Shown: positions 23,601 to 36,255 of the stretch, in pieces
How the letters are laid out: the number at the start of each line of letters is the position of its first letter
How positions within the stretch are numbered: position 1 is the stretch's first letter
DNA from: Clitopilus passeckerianus
Taxonomy: Eukaryota; Basidiomycota; Agaricomycetes; Agaricales; Entolomataceae
Direction: 5' to 3'
Assembly (NCBI GenBank): GCA_944990035.1
Contig: CALYLX010000126.1
Coordinates: 2,852,001 to 2,916,000, forward strand
DNA: 64,000 nucleotides
Notes under the pieces: generated by a model
The model's input: only the letters and a program-made list of their open reading frames with translations
Database searches by the model: none
Told to the model about the DNA's origin: nothing
Program-made: the position numbers and the translations under genes

Positions 23601-26600
23601 TGTCATGCTTCATTTTACCGACGGGGATCATAAGAGACAATACTTTCGTCGTAATTTGATCATCTCGACGTCGCATGACCCCCCTCCTGACCTCCCATGC
23701 TATCCAACTCAATTCCAGGTTTAGGCGGTGATCTGATCACCTATCTTGAATTCACGATCTGGGGGACGATTCAAGCTTTGAAAGGGTGTGCCCACCGTTC
23801 CTGTGGCGCCGGAAGCACTGGCAGTCTCGCACATGGATCCGAAAACGACATTGCTCGAGAAGGTTCGCTGGAGTTGAAGCAGTGGAGCATGCGAGCTGTG
23901 GCACTGGGCCCTTCACTGTCTTGTGGAAAGTGCTGTCATTGAACTGTTGGTGGCGACGATGTCCGCTCTATGTTCATCTTGGATCCACGATGACACTCTG
24001 GGAGACGTCTGATTAGCATTCTCTGGACCAATCAGAAGAGCAATTTTGGGTGGAAAATTTGGTACACAGCTGCGGGCGTCTTCTGATCGTATGCAAGCAC
24101 TGCAGCACCCGGAATTTGTCTGAGACTCTGGAGTAGAATGTAAACCACCTTGAGCCGTGAAAGCCGTGCACTGACAGATGACAAGGGAATGATGAGGAAA
24201 TTGAACGGCGAGTCAATCATTTGGTTCTCAATAGCCGATGAGAACTGAAGGGATCGTGGAATGTTTCCGTTCTCTAAGGCACGCTGCTCGACGATGTGCT
24301 ATTGAATTACCAATAGAGGTTGAAGGGTTGAACCCTCAATGAGAATTATCTCTCTGTCGATGTCATTCTGCCAACATTCAACGGCCAGGCAAGGGAGCCG
24401 CTACAGAGGAAGATAAAGCGGTGCCCGCCGTCACGGTTCCAAGATTACGAAGTGATATTAGACGATGAGAGAAAGTACATCATTGGTCAACCCTAGACTC
24501 TGAAAGGAATTCTTTCTATCAACCTCAAGTGTTGGTGGAAAAATGAGAGTACAGGCCAATCATCGATATCTCTTAGGCGGAGTAAGGGGTCTAAGCTATG
24601 CTTGCATCCCTTGTAAGGCACGCCATTCTCTTTTCCTCACTCAATGTATTCTCATGCATTCAACCCCAGAGCGCGGGGATCCTCAGGTGCACTATTGAGC
24701 CAGGCACAGAGTGAGCGCAACAGTGATGAACGTTTGAACGTCCCTCCATCAGACGATTGCCTTCACCACTGATGAGGCGTAAAGCAATGTTGGGAGTATC
24801 ACTCCCTTGATTAGTATTCTCTGTACTTTGGCCAACTTGACGACAGTCCACCAGTAGCATTGCCGTTCGTACCGGGTCCAGACCATTCTGTAGCTACCAC
24901 CGCAATTCAATTTATCGAGCTTCTATTCTCAGTGGTCATAGCCTCGTCGATGTCAGTGAGAAAGTGCTTGCAGCTCTTCACTTGGCACGAAGTATCGAAG
25001 TATTCAGTTTCTGCTCGAGGTCGCAACCACCACGCCTCCGCATGTACAGAGTGAATTCTAACTCGGAATCGACGACTCCGCCGGTACTTGCATTTCTCAA
25101 AATTAGTTGTCCTCTCCTACATACCTTCAACCCTTCTACGGTGTGTAGAGAAGCTTAGGAAGAGTAAGTTCCGTCGCATCAACCCGACGTCTCGATGCCG
25201 ATGTCTGTCTAAAACGGATAATGTGCTAGTCGGCGAGCGCCCAATGTCCCCGACCGACCATTCTGCACAGTCTGCAGGGTTCCAGATATTGGCCCTGTCA
25301 ACCTAATCAATTCAGCACTCCAAAGTTCATACGATTGCTAAGGATTGAAAGTTTCTTCTGTGATCATCGTTCTTTCGAAGAGATTTGCCCCTCCACGCGT
25401 TACACGGCGCTCCGGACTCTGGTGAGGATCTAACGCGAATGATCGATACAGAGGGTTGGGCTTTCTGTCTCTGCCGTTTGATAGTCTATCCGTTCACGCA
25501 TCCCTCTATTTGCGTGCATATGATAAAGTGGATTCCGACGGTAATTACCAGGACATGGTAGACCCTGCATCGGTATTCATAGACATCCACTTTTTACTCC
25601 GGATGCTCCGGCGGTTCGCTTCCATTTGAATCCGTCGCTGCCCATACGACGCTATTGATACTCTGATGCGTTACCAACGATCGTCTACAGAAATCAAGAA
25701 GCCCATTCTGCCTCGAGGCTAGCACGCAACACCTCCTATTCAACGACATTCTCCGTCGAACTCCCTCACCGCCAAGTCGTTCCTCACTTTATCCAAGACG
25801 CCCACATGCAGTCCAGAAGCCGGACAGGAGTAAGTTCGCCTCATCCAGCAAGCCGCTGTCCAAACCCTGTCCGAACCCACTGGCTTCATGAAGCTCTGGT
25901 CAGAGTTCTTCGCCCAGTGCTGCGGAGGTGGCTTGATCTCATCAAAAACCATCAATCTCCCACCGGCATCTCGCGCATACGCGATCAATCTGACGTCAGT
26001 CGTGATAACATTTACCAGATTTGGGCAATTTCTTCAGGGATCTATGATAAATTTGGTCTCTTTGGGGTTTCTGGATGGGACTCGCTCACACAGCACTGGC
26101 CCAGGGCGCTGTATAGATTTGGTCCGGTGGGTCACTATCACGTAGGGGACATGTCATGGAATGTCAGTTTTCGTGTTGGGGCCAGAGTTGCCATTGCCAG
26201 GGGCTTTAGCGTTTCTAGGCAAAGTGGGCTAAGCACCGGTTGAGGAAGTTCATCGGAATTTGAGAGGAACTCCAAAAGAAGGCCAAAGGTCGCCGATATC
26301 GCGAGGGATTTGGAATGGAGCGGACACGTCGACGGGGTAAGCCTTGCAATCGGGAGAACTCTTGGGATCGAACGGGATAATCATTATGAGTGTATGAGTG
26401 TGATTAAGACGTCCGGCCGGATTCTGTTACAATGCAGGTAGTAGAGAGCGCTAATGTACAATTGCTAACGAGAGGAGGCCCGGTTTTGCGGTAGGAAGTG
26501 CGTCGGGGAAACGGGAATAGGACGAAGGGAGCGGATGTGGTGAGGAATACGAATACGAATGGTATGGATGCAGGTGTGATATAAGGCCTCCAGGGAGTGA

Positions 26601-26886
26601 ATATGATATGATGGTAAATATAATTGGGTTGCGATGAGAGTTGGGTAAATGTGTTGTGCTTCATGATGACAGGTTACCAAGAAAAAAGAGATAAGAGAAA
26701 TTAGAGAATTAATGATGAGGATCCGAGAACGAGGGAATGAGTGTCGTGGGTCGTGAACAAGAAAATAAAGATAGGGTAATACACAGTTCTAGCCTTGAGG
26801 AATGAAACGGTCGTTACAATTTTGAGGGAACCATAAAACACCAGGGGCGAACGGAGAGGGAGCGAGCTGCGTGAGGTCGGCGATAA
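20691..26886. other. Gene-poor 6.2-kb region with decayed or unrecognised ORFs
   Basis: No complete gene can be supported. The largest frames are 145 codons or less, lie on both strands and show no motif. A few stretches look like eroded coding sequence, for example around 21.25-21.96 kb (plus; hydrophobic leader followed by FPNAYVLLHSDLPKTSLGAL), 24.0-24.2 kb (minus) and 25.75-26.1 kb (plus). Base composition is not strongly skewed to AT, so heavy RIP is not obvious. No long terminal repeats or inverted repeats were recognised by eye. The first part must hold the RAD7 promoter and the last part the 3' flank of the 26.9-kb gene. Confidence 0.5.
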
Positions 26887-27687
26887 CTACGCCTCCACAT
26901 TGACGACGCTGCTCAAGCTGCTCTTGACGTACTCCTTAGGACCTTGCGGGACGCAGCGTCTGCGCATGGGCTTGCCAACTGCGTACACCCTATTTAGCAA
27001 GATCCCAGCGACCAGCTTCGACCGCGCATTGCGGTCGACGACAGGCTGTTTGACAGGAGGAGGAGGCGCAAACTCCAGCGGTTCTAGCTTGATGGTGAAC
27101 GTGTTGTTCGACGTAGCCGTGATAGACGCAGGTTGTGTGCTCCCGGAGCGGGGGGTACGATACAACACCGGGTCAGAAATCGCTTGTTGTTGTTTCACCG
27201 AGACAGGTGAGGGCACTAGCGACGCTTTGCTGTCGAAACTTGGCAAGGGGTCGTACTCGTCATCAGCGCCGTTCTCGTCAGAAAAGGGGTCGAATTTCAG
27301 CTTGTACGTGGAGCTGGGAGGCTGCACACGAGTGTACGATGGTGGCGGTGGAGCTGCACGACGAGAGAACAATGTTGACGGAGATGATACAGGTGGGCGC
27401 GAGTGGAAGGACGACCGGCGCTTGGTGTATGGATTGTATGAGCTTCCTCCGTTACCGGAGGTTGCTGGACCGTTAAGACCAGAATGTGACGGGGAAGAGG
27501 ATCCCCGCCAGTCGCCGTGGTGGTGGTTGCCGTACCCCAATCCTGGTGGGTACTTGTTGATAAGTGAACCCAAGAGGTTAGCGTGCGCGGAGGAAGAGGA
27601 GGTAGCGTATGGTGATGATGACGCCCACGACGATGCTGACGCAGGAGAGGTGAACGAAGATTGAACGCTGCGGACGTGATGCGACAT
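26887..27687 (-). CDS. Ser/Pro-rich conserved-type hypothetical protein
   Basis: A single uninterrupted frame of 266 residues from MSHHVRSVQSS (ATG at 27687). The frame stays open upstream to 27918, but that part is proline- and hydrophobic-rich leader-like translation and includes the TATA-like element, so the internal ATG is preferred. Residues 1-200 are low-complexity Ser/Pro/Ala with Gly-His patches (YGNHHHGDWRG) and are probably disordered. The C-terminal 50 residues look structured and basic: IKLEPLEFAPPPP, then RSKLVAGILLNRVYAVGKPMRRR. That end is the likely functional module. Lack of introns is unusual next to its neighbours. I do not recognise the family; a nuclear or regulatory role is only a guess from composition. 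Confidence 0.65.
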   Translation of the reverse strand: MSHHVRSVQSSFTSPASASSWASSSPYATSSSSAHANLLGSLINKYPPGLGYGNHHHGDWRGSSSPSHSGLNGPATSGNGGSSYNPYTKRRSSFHSRPPVSSPSTLFSRRAAPPPPSYTRVQPPSSTYKLKFDPFSDENGADDEYDPLPSFDSKASLVPSPVSVKQQQAISDPVLYRTPRSGSTQPASITATSNNTFTIKLEPLEFAPPPPVKQPVVDRNARSKLVAGILLNRVYAVGKPMRRRCVPQGPKEYVKSSLSSVVNVEA

Positions 27688-30600
27688 GATGTTGTGGTGA
27701 ATAGGAGAGTAGGGTGCTCGCTGTGGGTGGCGACGACGAGGAGGGAAGAGAGTAGCGACGGGGGCTATTAACAAAAATCCGGTCGGATGGGAAAGGTGAA
27801 TATATAAACTGTGGACAGCCAAAAAGTTCGAGAACAATGGGGTGCCGGAAGAAGGTTCCGGGTTACAGGGCTGATATTGCCACTTGGATAAAACCGGGCA
27901 CGTGCTCACGCACAGCAATTGTCACCGATCCATAAAGGCTACTCCTCCGACCCCATCATCTTCTGCCCCTGGACGAATCACAAGGACAAGCAGTGTTCTT
28001 ATGTTTTCAACGCTCTGGAGTGTTGTCGTTACCATTTCATGCTGTGAAACGTACATTGTCTTTCTTAAAAACTATTGGGGTACACCTCGCCATGGCATCC
28101 TCATTTCTAAGAGACGTTGTGTCGTTGTTACTTCCATTCCATCCACAAGGGATTCCACACCAACCCCTTGGATACTTTTCTGATCCTCCCAGACCCCCAC
28201 TTCTCAAACATTCCATGAGTTTCTACCATTCGATGGATCAGTCCCCACCTCAACTGTGGTGTTGGCATAGACAACAGTAGATGGATGCACCACCGTTTCC
28301 TAACCATCTATACTACCGTACTCGGTGACGCCTAGAAATGCATCTGATGATCTTCCAAAGTGACCGCTCAATCGCAATCACTGGTTCCTTCAACCTTATT
28401 CAGCGCATCCGGCACAGCTCAATTGCTCTGTCCTCCGTAAAATTTCTTGACAGCACTCAGCCGCCGCCATGGAAAACTAGCAAGACTCCGTAGGCAGCTG
28501 ACTGGAATCAGCGGATCCAGCCAAAGACCCTAGGATGCGATAAGTCCATATTTCGAGAAGGAATCAATTATAGCAATCAAATCATCCAGAGTCAAACCTT
28601 GATTGTGGCGACAATTTTATCTAAATTACCCTCCGTAAGTGGGTCATCGCGATTCGCAGGGCTTACGGAGATCAAGCCATTCCCGGCATGCCTAGGCATA
28701 CCGCTTAGACTAAAATCCCAGGAGGTCCCAGGCCCCTCCAGTTGCATGCCTGGGCAAACCAGCTGCTATCTCGAAGTATGATCACGATGACATACTCTAA
28801 TGAATTGAGTCTGATCTCATGCATCCGCCCTTCCTTGTCGTGATCGTTATTCCCTCGGGCCACGTTGTAGATCGAGTTTCCTGATGGGCTAACATACGTT
28901 TCCTTATGAGAGGCTACGTGGCCTTGTGACCACAGGGATGGACAAAAGCGGGTTTGATCATGAGCGGGCGTTGCGTTTTTGGCAGGGTGATGGTCCGTGT
29001 GCCTTGGGAGAACTCATTTTGCGTTTGGCGAAGCGAGGAAAGGCGTCTCGAAATCTTGACACGATCATGGTTCGTGGCAGGGTGTTGTCGACTTCATGGT
29101 GCTCAGCTGAGTCAGTCGCTCAACCTACGGTAACTAGAAGCAAGCACACTAGTCTACAGTCACCACTCTGCCATTGAAATGTCTGACGAATTCTGATTTC
29201 GACTGACTCTGGGTTATGAACGCGGCCAAGCGATCTTGGTGCAACTCCCACAGTACCTTCTGCCGCATTCAAATCAACTTTCTGCCTACGGTTTCGCTGC
29301 GCTACCGAAAGGACTGAGTAACACAAGTTTGACTCTTGACTTCGCCTATGAATCGACCCTTTCTCCTCGTTCACTCGCGTAGCAAATGCCCATTGCCCAT
29401 GCTATGCTCAACATTCTGATGGCTATTTACCGTTGACCGCTTACCGGGTAGCCTCTAAACAGAACCTCATACTACTTGCCGGCGGGGCAGGCGCAATTTT
29501 TCTGTGAACGAGGACAAAGCTGCCGTGCCTACCGGTGGATACATCCTTGACTCGTGTCGTGGTGCTTGAGCCTAGTACGTACGAGGGTGCGTTTCTTTCT
29601 ATCACATTAGTGACGAGTGGCGAAAGATAACAATAAGCGTTTGGGACTGAATACACGTTATGAACCCAAAACGATGAGTCACTGAAGGGTCCAAGTGCCG
29701 TAGGGTGCACACGAGGCGTCGGATCGTCGCATGCTTGCCGACGGAGGTGGTGAAGAAATGAAACTTGGCACCTTACAAACCACCTTCAAATGCTTGAAAC
29801 GACTTACCCGCAGCGAGAGAAGGTAGTGAGGAATTCTATTGACGATGCCTTATACTGGAAGGTTGGCGTTGCTAGGAGGATATTGGCTTTGTCGGCGGAG
29901 AAATGACTTCCCGACAAACAAAGTCCTAGCTTTACGTCTAAAGCTCTTGTACTGGACCTCAAAACTATATGAACTTTCCGAGTCGCTCGGTGACTCGCCC
30001 GCTGTGAACTTCGACTCGGACATTGTTTCATTTCGTCGTCGTTGATCACCAGGCGCCTCAGCAGACGCGACTTTCATTTTAGAGGCGGTTTCAAGCCACG
30101 AGGCGGCGTCTGATAAGCCAATTATTCTAGCTGTTTTTCAAATTGCAAGAATGATAGCCTGAGCGAAGCAGTGCAAGTTTCGATTGGGAGATTGGGATTT
30201 GATCCTGAAGTATGCAGGTCGTTGGTCGAACGATACAGTGCGGTGGCGTAAATTCAAACGTTTGAAAGAAGTGTGGGGGACGAAAAATTGTAAATAGCTA
30301 GCTAGAGGAAATAGTAATCTATTAGTGCGTCCTAATAAGGTGCAGTACAGCTTACGAGCGGTTTAGGCATCCGTTGGGAGGCAGCAATCAGTTGTCCATA
30401 TCCGCATCCCAAACCCGCACAAGTACACCTACATTTTCTGAACACCAAGTACACTCTGTATCTTAGGAACAATATCGTCATCTCTACATCTCTTCGTCAT
30501 TGGATACAATCAATGTATTCACAAAGCTCCAACAGATAACATAACGCAGAGATAGGGTGAAATATGAGGGGGTAGATCTAGGAATTCGATCCTGATCTTG

Positions 30601-31765
30601 TCTGGCTCCACGACACCTTCTGGTATAGGGTAGCTCCTTAGAGAGCCATTCTACTGGGTGTGGGACGTCATGGGTTGATTACAATCCAGGAAGTCGAGCC
30701 CATGTGAGCGATCGCCAATAAACCTGGGTAGTGGAGCTGTATGAGGAGCCGAAATATGGGGTGGACGATCCGCAGATGAGCAGATGTTGGGCCGCTCTAC
30801 AGTGGCTCGGGTGTAGCTTCTCAGGCCCAAAAGTCCTCCCTTTCAGCAGACTCGATGTCTGGTCACGTTCACGAACCAACTGTAGTCTTCGTGGAGTGTG
30901 GCCCACAACAAATGCACGATTAGCAACCTCTGTGAACTTGTACACGTTGTTCGACAGAAATCACTGGCATTGTAAGAGGATTTTGGCACTAAGCCTTGAA
31001 AGGATATCTTTAACTTCGAGGCAAAAACTTCGGACAATAGTGCTTGGAATTTTGGGGAATGGCCAGCTGATGTAGGTATCGCCAGCTAGATCCACATCAT
31101 AGTCAAGGGCCCAAGACGACTGCGCATAGGATACTATGGAGTTTACCTCTCCAACGGCGTGCAGGTAGAAGATGCAGGGTCCTGAAGAGGAGCAACAATG
31201 TCAGGCGGTCAAGACCTCATGACAGACGTAATTTATTTCATGGCTCCAGCATCGGAGGTATAGTGATCCGAAAGGCCCTTTGTGTCGAAGTAGGTGGTCA
31301 TACTTTTTAGTTCAAAATCCTTGACGAAATCGTTTGCGTAATTGTGAGAAAGGTCTACGGTCCCAAGGGCCGCCGGGAGGATAACAGACGTATGGTCAGG
31401 TACCCCCTCATAGCGGCTCCTTACCCTCAAGACCTCCGTTTGATCAACAAGTATCTGTGCGTCACGTTCAGGAAGCCCTCGCCAACAGCGTCCGGGAGGA
31501 AGGCCCACAGCGGAGAAAACAACAAGGTGGACCCGGAGTAGGGATGTTGAGAGCTACGTGCACGGAACTGGACAACATTCTGGCGATTGCAGGCCACGCT
31601 AAAAGTAGCTAGATAGGAACAAGACTGAAGGAGGACAAGAAAAGCAATTCGAGGGGACAACAGCAAGACAGAACACGTGAACATGACTAGAGACGAAAGT
31701 TATACGACACGCAGGTGTCTAAATTAGCGACACAGAGGAAGCTCAAGGTTCAGGATAAGTTGTTC
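27688..31765. other. Long stretch without a supported gene
   Basis: Apart from the promoter of the 26.9-kb gene nothing is supported. ORFs up to 115 codons overlap each other on both strands. One minus-strand frame starting at 31684 has a signal-peptide-like hydrophobic start (MFTCSVLLLSPRIAFLVLL) but no convincing continuation. No transposase motif, tRNA or obvious direct repeat was seen. Confidence 0.45.
27799..27807 (-). promoter_or_regulatory. TATA-like element
   Basis: TTTATATAT on the minus strand, about 112 bp upstream of the ATG at 27687. The position supports the shorter start of the Ser/Pro-rich protein gene. Confidence 0.4.
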
Positions 31766-32332
31766 CTAGGATCGGTTTGTATCCGTCCAAGGCGGGTCGC
31801 CGTCGGTGCCTCCAATGACTAGATCATGATAACCGTCAGTGAAATGTACCGTGGGGGAGCCATTTTGTGTCGTGTATGTGATTCCTTGGTTGTTCCGTTT
31901 CAATTTCTGGTCAGCCCCTAAACTCTGGTTACATAGAGATTGGCATACTTTAAGCCTTCCACGGACAGTGTAGCGCAGCTTAGCAGGCCTGGCATTATCT
32001 TTGGGCATGAAATGGTAGCAACAGACTTCATAACCCACGCAAGACCAGGCATAACCGTCAGTTGCTGGTGATTGAGATGGGCCATACTTTGCTTTCCGAA
32101 GAACCCTGAATCGAAGCTTGCCACTGCATTGTACCGTCCCTTGACACGACGGCGCTTCCCGATGAATTTGTGGCATGAGGCGACAGGAACTCGGAGAAGG
32201 TGAACGGGAAGAGAATACACCAGGCATGAGTGCATCTTGACTGTTGACGGACTTGGTGAATCGCATAATGTACCGTATCGCGCGACCAGTGTAGGCGTTG
32301 GGCTTGGTCATATCAACCCTTTCTGTAGCCAT
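31766..32332 (-). pseudogene. Degenerate ORF with a TKL-kinase-like fragment
   Basis: A 188-codon frame without introns. Around its middle it reads SPATDGYAWSCVGYEVCCY, which matches position for position the sequence ASDVYGWACVCYEV of the intact TKL kinase 1.4 kb upstream; the underlying DNA near 32020-32065 is also clearly similar to 33447-33492. No glycine loop, HGDLK or DFG remains in the frame, and the flanking residues do not look kinase-like. I read it as a decayed partial duplicate of the neighbouring kinase in which an open frame survives by chance. Whether any protein is made is unknown. Confidence 0.35.
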
Positions 32333-32587
32333 GGCGAGGAAGTCCTTCTCTCTGTGGAATGATGAATAGGTATATCTTGAGCAAGGACGCTGACAGCGGA
32401 CGAGTGGTAGGTATTGATGAGAATGTCCGAGTCCTCAGCGTCGGAACGATTCTATCGCAGCTAATAGGACCGCTCGGAGTCAGCAGCACAGCCTGAGTAG
32501 CTAAACAACAGAGGGTATGTTGGAGGTACCCTCATTGAAACAAAGAGCGTCTCTTTGATCCTGTACAGGGCGGGAAGAGTTGAAGGT

Positions 32588-32782
32588 TCAGTTCTGTTTA
32601 ATTCGGCATTGACACGTGCCACTACCACCCGCGAAAACCTGGGCTTGAATAGAGGTAGATGGGTTTGCCGACGAAGAGCAACCAGAAGTCACAAGGGTAG
32701 TATATTGAGCACGACATGATTTCAATACAATGCTGTAGGCCATCAGGACTCCAGAAAGTACACGGAAAAAGCTAAGATGCAA
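32588..32782 (-). CDS. Possible small secreted Cys-containing peptide
   Basis: A 64-codon ORF starting with a good signal peptide (hydrophobic FFRVLSGVLMAYSIVL, cleavage near SCRAQ) followed by about 40 residues with cysteines in TSGCSSS and GTCQCRI. It could be a small secreted protein or the first exon of a longer one; I found no convincing continuation. It lies between the TKL kinase and its degenerate copy. Support is limited to the leader. Confidence 0.3.
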   Translation of the reverse strand: MHLSFFRVLSGVLMAYSIVLKSCRAQYTTLVTSGCSSSANPSTSIQAQVFAGGSGTCQCRIKQN

Positions 32783-33079
32783 AATGCAGGGTATCTATAC
32801 AACGATAACAACAACAAAGATATAGAAGATAGCAAAATATGTCCATAGAAGCCCAAGAATAAAAATAGTGTGTCAGGGAATTAAAGGCCCTTTTCGGTAA
32901 AAGCTAAGAAGCGTATTGAGGGCGATGAACGCAACTCCCAGGCCTGCACGGGTCTTAAACAAGGAGGAAAAGTTGATCAATCTCATCCGGGGAAGGAATC
33001 CGGAATTGTTCACGACGACCGGAAGGAGACTGTGAGGATGTATGGATGAGTGAGAGTTCCACTAAGCAAAGGGATAAGC

Positions 33080-35417
33080 TCACCAAGTCATCCTCTGTAC
33101 CGGTACGACGCCAGCGATCCATAAATTTCGTGTGTGGATCTGCTTCCTCGACTTCCTCTCTGGGGGTCGTGTGTCTTCGGATACCATATCAGACAGCCTG
33201 GCCACAAGTACAGCAGCGGGGGACGATCATCGGGTTGAAAGGCCCAGCCCTCGGACATGAGTGTCCACATTTTCTCTGTGAGTCCATGCTTACGCCAGGC
33301 GGGACTATTGTTCGCAGGTCGAGGAGGCGATTCGCCCTCCATTTTGCGATACATGATATTACTTTGATGGCCTTTGTAGGGTTCATCGCCTAGATAAAGC
33401 TACAAAGAGCAGGTTAGAAGGAGAGAAGACAGACAAAACATCGTACTTCGTAGCAAACACAAGCCCATCCGTAGACGTCACTGGCTTCAGTATTCACCGG
33501 GGTGTCATCGTTTCCACCGTCTATGATTTCGGGGGCCATCCATGCTATCGTGCCGCCTTTAGACGCAGCAGCAGCATGCGATGTCCAATAGACAATCTTG
33601 GGGTCATCTATAGACGTGAGACCAAAGTCCGCGACCGTGCTCGGCCAGCCAAATCCACGAGAACATTTTGCTAGGACTCGGTTATTCAATAAGTAATGGA
33701 TGGTTATGCAAGGTACATACCCCTTTGAGATCCCCATGGATGACACCGTACTCGTGGAGGTACTTCAAACCCTCTGCCATATCTTTCGCCTACATGTCTA
33801 TGAGAAAGGGTGAGAGACAAAAGGCGCAGCATGGGACGCACAAGGAGAAGACGATCCTCGGGAGCTAACGGGTTGGTGGCGATGTAAGCCCGTACATTGC
33901 CGTTTTCCATCCAGGGAGAAACGAGGCATAACCCTACCTCAAGCTCAGCAATGCCATAAAATGGCAACAAATTCGGATGCTCCAGCTGCCTCCAAAGAAT
34001 CGCCTCCCGAGCGACAGCCTGGTGCTTATTGGTTAGTTCGAATCCACGAAGGGAGGGCAGATACCGAACCTTGAGAAGGTCTGGTTGTGATGTACGCCCG
34101 TCGGATTTCATTGCTTTTAAGCAGACGGTTCTATTTTGATATCGGCCTTTATAAACAGCTGCAAAGCCACCCTCGGCGAAGGTGCGATTCGAGAATTTAC
34201 GGACGCCGTCCAAGCGGTATGACCGAGGATAAACCGCCGCAGATTTGGAAAACCGTTGCATGGCAATAACCAATTGGCGACGCGATGGTTCATCAACTTT
34301 AGGACTCTCTAGGAGCTACAAAAGATAATCTTAGTCGGTTGAAAAGAAAATGTCGGCTATATACTTACTGCCTGCGCAATGTCCACGAGCCGTTGTGCCC
34401 TTGCACGCTCGACGTGCACAAGTTTCCGATAAGACGTTTTGTCCTCCAGAACCGCCTTGAACCGGAATATGAGAGTTGCTATGGTATGATCATCAAGCTC
34501 TCCTTCGGGTTGGATAGGTCCCGAGCGCGCAGCCGGAGCACGATCCTCTGTACATTGAACTCCCAGAGAGGGTTAAAGAAACTTGGCGACCATCGTATGC
34601 AGAAAAGTTCGGGTTTTGCAGCAAATGCGACCTTTTGTCTTTGCTGAACTGGAGGTTCCTCGTTGATGGCGAGGTTCTCGAAGGCGTTATTGAACGAGGA
34701 CGAGGATGAGGACGGTTGGTAAACCGAGCAAACGGATTCCGTGAGGATGGTGTTCGGGAGGATGCACCAAGAGCAGGCTCTGAAGCCGGTTCAGAGTGGT
34801 AGAATGGTTGCTCAGGGTTAGATGGGGGCGCTCTAGTGCGTGGAGCAGGCTGGCTGCCGTAAACCGAGTCGAAATCAGCGGTGGCGCTTCTCTGCTGGCG
34901 TTGTTGCGGTTGGGGCTGCCAGCTCCTTGGATCAACATCCATCGTCGAGTAATCATTCTCGTACTCGGGCCGCCAATCATTTCGAGGACGAGGCGGTTGT
35001 TGAGGAGGCGGTTGAGTAGCCCTGTACTTTGGTTGAGGGGACCTCGGATGAGGGTTTTCATAGCCGTCATCGTCGTATTCGTCCCATTCGGGAGCATATT
35101 GCCTACTCCTGGCTCTCGATGACATGTTTGGATCTGTGGTATATGTCCGAGCATTTGGCATTCGTGGTTGATGGGATGGATATCCAAATCCCATATCGCC
35201 ACCTGGAAAATGATTTCAGGCGCGATCTAACAAAGACGAAACGTATCCACCCACCGATGCGTTGGGATCTGTCATTGAACGAGTCGATTATTGTAGTTTG
35301 GACCCGATTGTACGATCCCGTAGTGTTCACGGACCTGTTGTTGTATTCATACGAATCACCTTTGATATCTTTGAACTCTCCACCGTAGATTTTTACATTC
35401 GAGGCGTTTCCAAACAT
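33080..35417 (-). CDS. TKL-type protein kinase with F..A..V.I.GG.F N-terminal motif
   Basis: Eight exons: 35417-35255, 35202-34591, 34547-34369, 34315-34070, 34018-33842, 33789-33721, 33670-33447 and 33399-33080. The start MFGNASNVKIYGGEFKDIKGD is a motif common at the N-terminus of agaricomycete kinases and NLR-like proteins. A disordered Pro/Gln/Arg-rich region (about 60-260) and a helical linker follow, then the kinase: EGGFAAVYKG, LKAMK (Lys), REAILWRQLEHPNLLPFYG, VSPWMENGNV, VIHGDLKG (HGD in place of HRD), NVLVD, VADFG, WMAPEI and DVYGWACVCYE. Exon 7 (224 nt) and exon 8 (320 nt) are each one base short. The breaks fall at the GG near 33635, just before ADFG, and at CCCCC near 33225, before the last helix (AVLVARLSDMV). 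Restoring one base in each gives a complete kinase. The C-terminus may splice further at a GTGAGC donor near 33083. Substrates are unknown. Confidence 0.85.
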
Positions 35418-36255
35418 GGGTATGCAAGTTGTCGGTGGGCGTCCAGTGTAAAGGTGTACACGGAAGCTGCATCATCTGTTCGAGGCAACCGCGTGAAGGC
35501 TGTGGGACCTGCTTACCGCTTCGGTCTGAAGGCGCTTAAAAATGACACGAAATCAGGTCAAATGAAGAACAAGGGCTTGAAGGAGGACCTACAAGGCGTG
35601 TCTCCGTGTTCTTTACTTCGGAGAAACCTGAGGTCCAATAAGCAAGCGCGTTGCTTGCCTAGCCGAATCCTGACATTTGTAGAAGGCCAAGCTTGCCACC
35701 ACCAGCTGTGTCGGGAGACTAATAATTGAGGGTTGGAGACCTGCATGTCCACGACGCGTTAATCTATTGGCCGGATAGAGCCCTAAAATGTAGGGTCTGA
35801 CCTGACCTGACGTTAGACCGCAACCCTCCCTCCCAAGCTCCATCCTGTCCTTGAGTGTTCCTTGATGATGGGGTACTTTACAAGTCGCCAAGGCCAATCT
35901 TTCCAGCAACTACCCGTTGTCCCCAACTCAATTCTGTCGTAGCATTTGGAGGAATTGTGAACGTGCAGAGGGGCAAAGGAGGGTGCTGGTAGGGACTCAG
36001 AACAGTGGGCCATCGTTGAGCAAGCTTGGTCGCTGACTAATCTGCGCCGCAAAAGATTAGACTTTGAAGAAAGAGTTGAGGAGAAAATGGCCAAGGCTAT
36101 TTATAGTTCATGCAAATTCGATGAAGCGTTCACGGTCTCCTGAAATGACCACTGCGTTGGGGATACAAATTGTAGGGTGAAGCTCAGCACCACTCGCCTG
36201 GGAGGTTCTCGTCACACTACGCCAAAGGCATAAAGAATAAGAATATCGCATTACT
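35418..36255. other. Intergenic region without a supported gene
   Basis: It holds the promoter of the TKL kinase and the 3' flank of the transporter. A minus-strand frame near 35.8-36.1 kb and its partial look-alike nearby have no motif and no splice support. Confidence 0.5.

Noticed and set aside
26900..27664. 254-codon plus-strand ORF opposite the Ser/Pro-rich gene
   Set aside because: Gly/Glu-rich translation with no ATG-supported domain; the minus frame has the TATA element, preferred ATG and a structured C-terminus.
31427..31684. 85-codon minus ORF with hydrophobic start
   Set aside because: Leader-like start only; no continuation, and the region is full of random frames of this size.
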